A DNA stretch of 12,014 nucleotides from positions 1-12,014 of the forward strand of contig JBFHKO010000067.1 in the NCBI GenBank assembly GCA_041595355.1. Direction: 5' to 3'. Both the position numbers and the translations under genes were made by a program. The DNA comes from JBFHKO01 sp041595355. Its GTDB lineage: Bacteria; Pseudomonadota; Gammaproteobacteria; Enterobacterales; Aeromonadaceae. Every line of letters begins with the position of its first letter. Within the stretch, counting starts at the first letter, position 1. A model generated the notes under the pieces. That model searched no databases and was not told the origin of the DNA. It saw only the letters and a list, made by a program, of their open reading frames with translations. This document shows, in pieces, positions 1 to 4,689 of the stretch.

Positions 1-136
1 AGCCGGGCCGCGGATAATGCTGGGTCAGCTCCCGCTGGGCCAGCCCCACCAGATTGGCCTTTGCGTCAAACAGGATGGCGCGGGAGGAGGTGGTGCCCTG
101 ATCCAGGGCGACCACGTAGCGGGGCTTGTTCGGCAT
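1..136 (-). CDS. glpK: Glycerol kinase, N-terminal fragment (runs off left edge)
   Basis: Reading the minus strand from 136, the 45 visible codons begin MPNKPRYVVALDQGTTSSRA and continue to a QREL..HYPRPG segment. This is the start of the FGGY-family glycerol kinase, with the phosphate-binding DQGTTSSR motif at about residues 12-19. The enzyme phosphorylates glycerol with ATP to sn-glycerol-3-phosphate in the cytoplasm. Two in-frame ATGs exist, at 142 and 136. An AGGAG lies 9 bases before the ATG at 136 but only 3 before the one at 142, so 136 is the better start. The gene follows ogt in the same direction after a 95-base gap in which I see no convincing terminator or promoter, so read-through from ogt is possible. 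The usual partner glpF is not upstream here. Identity is secure; most of the gene lies outside the window. Confidence 0.93.
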   Translation of the reverse strand, partial: MPNKPRYVVALDQGTTSSRAILFDAKANLVGLAQRELTQHYPRPG

Positions 137-231
137 GGGCATGCACTCCTGCTCACCGGCGCCGGCTGCGGGCGACGGGCTCAGGATGAGCATGGATGCT
201 GACAGGGAGCAGCGCAAGGTGCTGGCCCGGC

Positions 232-696
232 TCAGGAAAGGCGGTGCTGGGCCTCGTGGGTCAGCAGCCACGCCTTGAGGGCCAGGCCGCCGGCATAACC
301 GACCAGGCTGCCATTGGCGCCGATCACCCGGTGACAGGGAATGAACAGCGGCAGGGGATTGCGGTGGTTGGCCCCGCCGACGGCGCGCATGGCACCGGGT
401 TTGCCCAACTGGCAGGCGATGTCGCGGTAACTGCAGGTGTCGCCATAGGGGATCTGCCGCAGTGCCTGCCAGACCTGCTGCTGGAAAGGGGTGCCCACCG
501 GTGCCAGGGGCAGGTCGAAAGGGGGCCGGCGGCCGGCAAAATAGTCATCCAGTTGGCGACAGGCTTCGTCGAGCAGAGGGCTGGGGTCGGCGCTGGGCTC
601 GCCTTCGGTCACGAAATCCAGCGCCAGCAATGCCTGCCCACTGGCGCGCAGGCGCAGCAGACCGAGTGGCGAGGCGTGATAGCGAATGGCCATCAT
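232..696 (-). CDS. ogt: Methylated-DNA--protein-cysteine methyltransferase
   Basis: The 154-residue protein is an O6-alkylguanine-DNA alkyltransferase, a suicide repair protein that moves a methyl group from O6-methylguanine onto its own cysteine. The active-site motif IPCHRVIG is present with Cys121, followed by the conserved GYAGGLALKAWLL segment. The DNA-binding helix-turn-helix spans roughly residues 74-110 and includes Arg104 of MRAVGGANHRNP, the base-flipping arginine of the family. The length fits Ogt-type proteins (about 155-175 aa) that lack an Ada N-terminal domain; assignment as Ogt and not another stand-alone MGMT is likely but not proven. Two adjacent ATGs (696 and 693) are possible. 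The AAGGGGG ribosome site is 4 bases from the first and 7 from the second, so the true start may be 693. The start lies only 15 bases beyond the T-run of the purT terminator, so transcription probably comes from read-through or a promoter inside purT. Confidence 0.93.
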   Translation of the reverse strand: MMAIRYHASPLGLLRLRASGQALLALDFVTEGEPSADPSPLLDEACRQLDDYFAGRRPPFDLPLAPVGTPFQQQVWQALRQIPYGDTCSYRDIACQLGKPGAMRAVGGANHRNPLPLFIPCHRVIGANGSLVGYAGGLALKAWLLTHEAQHRLS

Positions 697-711
697 GGAA
701 CCCCCTTGCGC

Positions 712-742
712 AAAAAAACGGGGCGCCGGTCAAGGGCGCCCC
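712..742 (-). terminator. Intrinsic terminator of purT
   Basis: On the minus strand an 8-bp perfect stem GGGGCGCC / GGCGCCCC with a 7-base loop (CTTGACC) is followed by G and seven Ts (718-712). It begins 6 bases beyond the purT stop codon and sits between purT and ogt. The plus-strand direction has no T-run, so it works one way. Confidence 0.85.
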
Positions 743-748
743 TGTGTC

Positions 749-1927
749 TTAGAATTGGACTTCGACCTTGGCGGCCACCGCCTTGGCCTGCTCGATGGCC
801 TGCTCGATGCTTTCAGCGCGCACCAGGGCCACGCCGAGGCGGCGGCGACCGGCGATCTCCGGTTTCCCGAACAGGCGCAGCTGGGCACCCGGGACCTGGG
901 CCAGGGCCTCGTTCAGGTTGGCGTAGCCGATATCGCTGGAGTGGCCCTCGCGCAGCACCACGGCGGAGGCCGCGGGGCCGTACTGGGTGATGCGGCCGAT
1001 GGGCAGGCCGAGAATGGCGCGGGCATGCAGTGCAAATTCGGACATGTCCTGGGAGATGAGGGTCACCATGCCGGTGTCGTGGGGGCGAGGGGAAACCTCG
1101 CTGAAATAGACCTCTTCACCGCGGATGAACAGCTCGACCCCGAACAGGCCGTAGCCGCCCAGTGCCTTGACCACGCTGCCGGCGATGTGCACTGCCTTGT
1201 CCCAGACTGACGGGGACATGGCCTGGGGCTGCCAGGACTCCCGGTAGTCGCCCTCTTCCTGGCGGTGACCGATGGGTGGACAGAAGTGCAAACCATCGAC
1301 GGCGCTGACTGTCAGCAGGGTGATTTCATAGTCGAAGGGCACGAAGCCTTCGACGATCACCCGGCCACGACCGGCGCGGCCGCCTTCCTGGGCATAGTGC
1401 CAGGCGGCGTCGGCCTGCCCGGCGTCACGCAGCACGCTCTGGCCCTTGCCCGAGGAGCTCATCACCGGCTTGATGACGCAGGGCAGGCCAATCTCTGCCA
1501 CGGCACGGGCATAGTCGGCCTCGGTATCGGCAAAGCGGTAGGGCGAGGTGGCCAGGCCCAGGGTTTCTGCCGCCAGCCGGCGGATGCCTTCCCGGTCCAT
1601 GGTCAGGCGGGTGGCGCGGGCGGTGGGCACCACATTGAAGCCCTCTTGCTCCAGCGCCAGCAGGGTCTCGGTGGCGATGGCCTCGATCTCGGGGATGATG
1701 TAGTGGGGGCGCTCCTGCTCGATGAGCCGGCGCAGGGCCTCGCCGTCCAGCATGTCGATCACCTGACTGCGATGGGCCACCTGCATGGCCGGGGCATTGG
1801 CATAGCGGTCGGCGGCAATCACCTCGACGCCGAGACGTTGCAACTCGATGGCCACTTCCTTGCCGAGCTCCCCCGAGCCAAGCAACAGGGCACGGGTGGC
1901 GCGTGGGCTATGTGGGGTTCCAAGCAT
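749..1927 (-). CDS. purT: Formate-dependent phosphoribosylglycinamide formyltransferase (GAR transformylase 2)
   Basis: PurT makes formyl-GAR from GAR, formate and ATP in purine synthesis, an alternative to the folate-dependent PurN. The protein is an ATP-grasp enzyme. The N-terminal LLLGSGELGKEVAIELQRLGVEVIAADRYANAPAMQVAHRS segment opens the preATP-grasp domain, EIEAIAT follows, the central KPVMSSSGKGQS loop binds ATP, and VEGFVPFDYEITLL, the HRQEEGDYRESWQP stretch and EVSPRPHDTGMVT carry substrate and metal contacts. The frame stays open to 1978, but the start at 1927 (MLGTPHSPRATRA) gives 392 aa, exactly the E. coli length. It is preceded by AGGAG with 6-base spacing, so the 17 upstream codons are judged non-coding. 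A strong promoter lies at 1988-2016 and the gene ends at its own terminator. I see no PurR operator of the known form. Confidence 0.97.
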   Translation of the reverse strand: MLGTPHSPRATRALLLGSGELGKEVAIELQRLGVEVIAADRYANAPAMQVAHRSQVIDMLDGEALRRLIEQERPHYIIPEIEAIATETLLALEQEGFNVVPTARATRLTMDREGIRRLAAETLGLATSPYRFADTEADYARAVAEIGLPCVIKPVMSSSGKGQSVLRDAGQADAAWHYAQEGGRAGRGRVIVEGFVPFDYEITLLTVSAVDGLHFCPPIGHRQEEGDYRESWQPQAMSPSVWDKAVHIAGSVVKALGGYGLFGVELFIRGEEVYFSEVSPRPHDTGMVTLISQDMSEFALHARAILGLPIGRITQYGPAASAVVLREGHSSDIGYANLNEALAQVPGAQLRLFGKPEIAGRRRLGVALVRAESIEQAIEQAKAVAAKVEVQF

Positions 1928-1987
1928 CAGTCTCTCCTCATGAGGGGGTGTCGGACCGCGCTGGAGCGGGGCGGTCAAATGCGGCGC

Positions 1988-2016
1988 ATGATACCCATTT
2001 ACCTCGATACTGCCAA
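1988..2016 (-). promoter_or_regulatory. Sigma-70 promoter of purT
   Basis: Reading the minus strand, TTGGCA (2016-2011) is followed by exactly 17 bases and TATCAT (1993-1988), each 5 of 6 to consensus. Initiation about 7 bases on would give a leader of roughly 54 bases. That leader contains a GACCGC / GCGGTC hairpin (1954-1976) upstream of the AGGAG of purT. Confidence 0.75.
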
Positions 2017-2208
2017 GCCGGCTGCCGGTCGGGCCAGCGCGGCAGTCTGGCGTCGGCGGCCCGGGGGCAGCGATTATCTTTCCATGAAATCGAAAGGATG
2101 CTGCGAATTAATGCGCTATCGGTTCGATTCTCACCCGGGTAGAGTCGGCTTGTCTTCGCGCATTACAGTGATATTCCGACTCCAGCAGCAGTTTCGAGGT
2201 AAACGATT

Positions 2209-2817
2209 ATGACAAAGGTTCTGGCAATCAAATCCAGCATTCTGGGCGGCTATTCCCAGTCGGGCAAGCTGGTGGATGAATTCATCGGCCACTGGCAGGC
2301 ACGCCATGGCGACGGGCAGGTCCGGGTGCGGGATGTGGCCGCCGAGCCGCTGCCCCTTCTGGATGGCGAGCTGATCGCCGGGCTGGGTGGCTCTGCCGCC
2401 GAGCTCAATTCGCGCCAGCAGCAGGCGCTGGCATTGTCGGCGCAGCTTATCGATGAGGTGCGCCAGTCCGATGTGGTGGTGGTGGCCGTGCCCATGTACA
2501 ACTTCGGCATTCCGGCGCAGTTGAAAGCCTGGGTGGATCTCATCTGCCGCGCCGGCATCACCTTCCGCTATACCGAACAGGGACCCGAAGGGCTGTTGCA
2601 GGGCAAGCGGCTGCTGCTGGTGGTGACGGCCGGAGGAGTGCACCGCGATAGCGCCACCGACCTGGCGCTGGCGCATATCAAGACGGTGCTGGGCTTCATT
2701 GGCCTGAATAATGTCGAGATTGCCTATGCCCAGGGGCTGAACATGGGGGATGCGCTCAGGGCCCAGGGACTGGGTGAGGCTCGCCAGGTACTGGACGGTT
2801 TTCTGGCCACCAGCTGA
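2209..2817 (+). CDS. azoR: FMN-dependent NADH-azoreductase
   Basis: This 202-residue flavodoxin-fold protein closely follows E. coli AzoR (AcpD, 201 aa). The opening KVLAIKSSILGGYSQSGKL supplies the FMN phosphate loop, PMYNFGIPAQLKAWVDLICRAGITFRYTEQGPEGL forms the flavin-isoalloxazine and dimer region (about residues 96-130), and VVTAGGVH follows. The family reduces azo dyes and quinones with NADH in the cytoplasm and is linked to thiol and quinone stress. The start is supported by GAGGT at 2196-2200, 8 bases before the ATG. It diverges from purT across a 281-base spacer. There is no LysR-type regulator gene next to it, unlike many azoR loci. I could not find a convincing promoter hexamer pair, but a TTTC..GAAA dyad lies at 2076-2099. 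Confidence 0.95.
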   Translation: MTKVLAIKSSILGGYSQSGKLVDEFIGHWQARHGDGQVRVRDVAAEPLPLLDGELIAGLGGSAAELNSRQQQALALSAQLIDEVRQSDVVVVAVPMYNFGIPAQLKAWVDLICRAGITFRYTEQGPEGLLQGKRLLLVVTAGGVHRDSATDLALAHIKTVLGFIGLNNVEIAYAQGLNMGDALRAQGLGEARQVLDGFLATS

Positions 2818-2869
2818 GTCAGGCCGCCCTGGCGCTCGCAGCGCGACGGCTTGCACAATGCCGACATGA

Positions 2870-2893
2870 GGGGCTGTCCAGACGGGCAGCCCC
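2870..2893 (+). terminator. Hairpin after azoR, possible weak terminator
   Basis: A 7-bp perfect stem GGGGCTG / CAGCCCC with a 10-base loop lies 52 bases after the azoR stop. No T-run follows (the next bases are TGGTCCG), so an intrinsic terminator is doubtful. It could be a pause or mRNA-stabilising hairpin. Confidence 0.3.
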
Positions 2894-2912
2894 TGGTCCG
2901 TCCCGGCCGTGG

Positions 2913-2941
2913 CTGTCTTGAGGGGTAAAAGTGGGTAGTAT
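2913..2941 (+). promoter_or_regulatory. Candidate promoter of the HD-domain gene
   Basis: CTGTCT (2913-2918, 3 of 6 to consensus), a 17-base spacer and TAGTAT (2936-2941, 4 of 6) sit upstream of the gene starting at 2979. The match is modest; the gene could instead be read through from azoR. Confidence 0.3.
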
Positions 2942-2978
2942 CCGGGCCATGAGGCAACAACAGGCCAGGAGACCTGCC

Positions 2979-3596
2979 ATGAGCATGGATAAGCCCGCCT
3001 ATTATCAGGCGATCATCGATTACGTGACCCGGGCCGCCCAGCCGGCAGACAAGTTCAGCCACCAGCCGCGTCTTTATCGGCTGGCTGGCCAGCTGGCGGA
3101 GCGCGCCGACCTCGGTTACGACGACGAGGTACTGTTTGCCGCCTGCTGGCTGCACGATCTGGGCGTATTTATCGGCCACAGGCCCGAGGCGCCGGCGGCC
3201 CTGGCAACCTGGGATAATGTCGCCTACGCCGTTGAGCAGATGCCGCTGATACTGCCGCGCCTGGGTTTTCCCAGTGCCAAGATAGCCGCGGTGCAGGAGG
3301 CCATCGGCCAGCATCTGCCCCAGGCTCGGCCCCGAGCCATCGAGGCGGTGTTGCTGCACGACGCCGATCTGCTGGAGCAACTGGGTGCCGTCGGCATCCT
3401 TCGCAGCCTTGCCAAGGTAGGACGGGATACGCGCTATCCGACCCATGGCCCGGCGCTGGCGAGCCTGGCCCGCACGCTGACCCTGGCGGAGCACCTGCTG
3501 CTGCCCGAGGCCCGCACCCTGGCGGCACCGCGGCTGGCGTTGCTGGCGGACTTTCTGGCCGCGGCCGACGCCGAGGCGCTGGGGGTGCCGTTCTGA
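2979..3596 (+). CDS. HD-domain phosphohydrolase-like protein (function unknown)
   Basis: The 205-residue protein carries the metal-binding signature of the HD superfamily: His28 (SHQPRLYRLAGQLA), His59-Asp60 (WLHDLGVF), His112 (IGQHLPQ) and the late aspartate in LLHDADLLEQLGAVGILR (Asp128 or Asp130). The H..HD..H..D spacing and the DAD-LE-LGA-GI motif resemble the YedJ-type HD hydrolases. HD proteins commonly hydrolyse phosphate esters or nucleotides, but the substrate cannot be read from the sequence, so no gene name is given. The start at 2979 is chosen because AGGAG (2967-2971) lies 7 bases before it; upstream in-frame ATGs at 2949 and 2931 lack such a site. No signal peptide or membrane segment is visible, suggesting a cytoplasmic enzyme. 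It stands alone between azoR and the non-coding gap, and no plus-strand T-rich terminator follows it. Confidence 0.85.
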   Translation: MSMDKPAYYQAIIDYVTRAAQPADKFSHQPRLYRLAGQLAERADLGYDDEVLFAACWLHDLGVFIGHRPEAPAALATWDNVAYAVEQMPLILPRLGFPSAKIAAVQEAIGQHLPQARPRAIEAVLLHDADLLEQLGAVGILRSLAKVGRDTRYPTHGPALASLARTLTLAEHLLLPEARTLAAPRLALLADFLAAADAEALGVPF

Positions 3597-3680
3597 TGGC
3601 CATCCTGGTGCGTCCGGGCAGGGCACTGGCGGCACAGAGGGGGGATGCCTGAGTATCAGACCTTGGTGTGAGGCGCGCAC

Positions 3681-3716
3681 AAAAAAAAGGCCAGGTACCA
3701 AATCCTTGTACCTGGC
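3681..3716 (-). terminator. Strong orphan intrinsic terminator, minus strand
   Basis: A 9-bp perfect stem, GCCAGGTAC / GTACCTGGC, encloses the 9-base loop AAGGATTTG and is followed by C and eight Ts (3688-3681) on the minus strand. On the plus strand the stem is followed by TCAGGGGG, so it cannot serve the HD-domain gene. It ends either a small RNA or antisense transcription that would otherwise enter that gene. Confidence 0.8.
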
Positions 3717-3750
3717 TCAGGGGGAGGGGCTCAACACGAGCCCCGATCAA
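3681..3750 (-). ncRNA. Candidate small RNA (3' part), minus strand
   Basis: On the minus strand two perfect hairpins stand in tandem and end in eight Ts. The first is GGGGCTC / GAGCCCC with a 5-base loop (3744-3726). A C-rich single-stranded linker TCCCCCTGA (3725-3717) follows, then a 9-bp stem GCCAGGTAC / GTACCTGGC (3716-3690). No minus-strand gene lies upstream that would need this terminator: everything to the right is plus-strand until the tRNA at 11.4 kb. This arrangement resembles the 3' end of Hfq- or ProQ-dependent small RNAs. The 5' end and promoter are not identified; the right boundary given here covers only the supported hairpins. A TAGACT hexamer further upstream on the minus strand (near 3810) is a weak -10 candidate. 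Confidence 0.35.
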
Positions 3751-3842
3751 ACCATGGACGCAATGCGGCTCCGCCAGTGCCATCCGGATTACCGCTACCC
3801 GTTGAGTCTAGACGGCGATGGGCATGCCGCCAGCGGGCCGGC

Positions 3843-3875
3843 AAAAAATCGGTTCCCGGCGTCGGCGCCGGGCCG
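3843..3875 (-). terminator. Second minus-strand terminator-like hairpin
   Basis: Reading the minus strand, CGG + CCCGGCG pairs with CGCCGGG + CCG around a CCGA tetraloop, with a 2-base AA bulge, and is followed by A and six Ts (3848-3843). Folding strength is high and the T-run is next to the stem base. As with the terminator at 3681-3716, no minus-strand protein gene lies upstream. Confidence 0.5.
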
Positions 3876-4050
3876 CCACAGTGGCGATCACCCATCGGCC
3901 GGGAACTGGCCGGGCTGCCCCCTGTCCAACAGGCAGGAGAGGGGGCCTTGGCTGCCGTACCGAACCCTGCTGTGGCGAAGGCCCTGCAGCGGGCGAGCGG
4001 AAAATTTGGCTTGGCCGGGGGAACAGACTCGCAATTAGGCGCGCCCCCCT

Positions 4051-4056
4051 TATAAT
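4051..4056 (+). promoter_or_regulatory. Probable -10 element of the proQ promoter
   Basis: A perfect TATAAT lies 52 bases before the proQ ATG. No good -35 is found at 16-18 bases (CTCGCA at 17), so the promoter may be activator-dependent or the hexamer may be chance. Initiation would fall near 4063, within the left arm of the inverted repeat at 4058-4080. Confidence 0.45.
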
Positions 4057-4108
4057 AGGCCCCAGTTCACGACCTGGGCCTGGCGCCCTTTTTTAGCCAA
4101 GGTTATCA

Positions 4109-4675
4109 ATGGAAAACACCGAAAAACTCAAGAGCAGCAAAGAACTCATCGCCTACCTGTCCGAATGCTTCCCGGCTTGCTTCATCGCCGAGGGGGAAGC
4201 CAAGCCCCTGAAGATCGGCATATTTCAGGATCTGGCTGCCCGGTTGGTGGATGATCCCAAGGTATCGAAAACGCTGTTGCGCTCCGCCCTGCGCCAATAC
4301 ACCTCCAGCTGGCGCTACCTGCACGGCCTGAAGGTGGGCGCCGAACGGGTCGACCTGGATGGTCAGCCCTGTGGCGTGCTCTCCGAGGAGCATATCGAGC
4401 ATGCCAAGCTGGCGCTGAAGGAGAGCAAGGATAAGGTGTTTGCCTCTCGTCGCCAGAATGACGGCGGCAAGCCGGAAGGAAAACGGCGTCCGGCCAAGCC
4501 CAAGGCCAGACCCAAGCTGGATCCTGCCAGCCTCACGCCGGGCCAGGCGGTCAAGGTCGTTCTTGGCAAGGCGCCGGTAGCGGCTAATATCAAAGAAGTC
4601 ACGCGCGATGATGTGCAGGTAGAGCTCTCCACCGGCATGCTGGTGCGTGTGAAGATAGATCGCATCATCCTTTGA
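4109..4675 (+). CDS. proQ: RNA chaperone ProQ
   Basis: ProQ is a FinO-family RNA chaperone that binds structured small RNAs and mRNA 3' ends. The N-terminal FinO domain (about residues 1-120) closely follows E. coli: SSKELIAYLSE, GEAKPLKIGIFQDLAARL, SKTLLRSALRQYTSSWRYLHG and VDLDGQPCGVLSEEH. A basic, Lys/Arg/Pro-rich linker (about 115-137) leads to the C-terminal Tudor-like domain from LTPGQAVKVVLGKAPVAANIKEVTRDDVQVEL to the end. The protein is 188 aa against 232 in E. coli; the shortening is in the linker. AAGG at 4099-4102 lies 6 bases before the ATG. The prc ribosome site overlaps the proQ stop codon, so the two are translated from one mRNA, as in E. coli, where proQ and prc are adjacent and both affect osmotic and envelope stress. 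The leader may include an attenuator-like hairpin. Confidence 0.97.
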   Translation: MENTEKLKSSKELIAYLSECFPACFIAEGEAKPLKIGIFQDLAARLVDDPKVSKTLLRSALRQYTSSWRYLHGLKVGAERVDLDGQPCGVLSEEHIEHAKLALKESKDKVFASRRQNDGGKPEGKRRPAKPKARPKLDPASLTPGQAVKVVLGKAPVAANIKEVTRDDVQVELSTGMLVRVKIDRIIL

Positions 4676-4689
4676 GGAGAATAGGCACA

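Larger units (their letters stand above)
3597..4108. other. 512-base non-coding gap rich in hairpins
   Basis: No reading frame here looks real: the plus-strand frames at 3706-4096 are low-complexity Arg/Pro/Gly products lacking ribosome sites. The gap holds a strong minus-strand terminator (3681-3716), a hairpin beside it (3726-3744), a second minus-strand terminator-like hairpin (3843-3875), and a nested fold in which CCCCC / GGGGG competes with CCTGT / ACAGG (about 3918-3944). It also holds three copies of GGCCGGG (about 3898, 3909 and 4014), and the proQ promoter and leader at the right end. I recognise no known RNA family (not RNase P RNA, tmRNA, 6S, 4.5S or CsrB). Confidence 0.7.

Noticed and set aside
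156..165. Palindrome CCGGCGCCGG upstream of glpK as a possible operator
   Set aside because: It is short, GC-only and without matching promoter elements; it does not resemble the GlpR site.
2110..2140. tRNA T-loop-like motif GGTTCGATTC
   Set aside because: The flanking bases do not pair as a 5-bp stem and no acceptor or anticodon arms are present.
196..2212. Plus-strand open frames opposite ogt and purT
   Set aside because: They are antisense to well-matched genes on the minus strand; the translated products are low-complexity and unrelated to known domains.
3764..3782. Sigma-54-like promoter for the candidate small RNA (minus-strand TGGCAC with GG-N10-GC spacing)
   Set aside because: The -24 half matches, but the -12 half reads GAGC and not TTGC, so support is too weak to call.
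2131..3783. Minus-strand open frames of 204-325 codons opposite azoR and the HD-domain gene
   Set aside because: They have shadow composition, mirror conserved plus-strand genes and lack start signals.
3898..4020. Three copies of GGCCGGG in the gap, as a possible repeat family
   Set aside because: The copies are only 7 bases, irregularly spaced, and expected in GC-rich sequence; there is no CRISPR-like periodicity.
3706..4096. Short plus-strand open frames in the non-coding gap (92-110 codons)
   Set aside because: They have Arg/Pro/Gly-rich composition and no ribosome site, several overlapping frames are open at once, and they run through perfect hairpins. They are typical of high-GC non-coding DNA.
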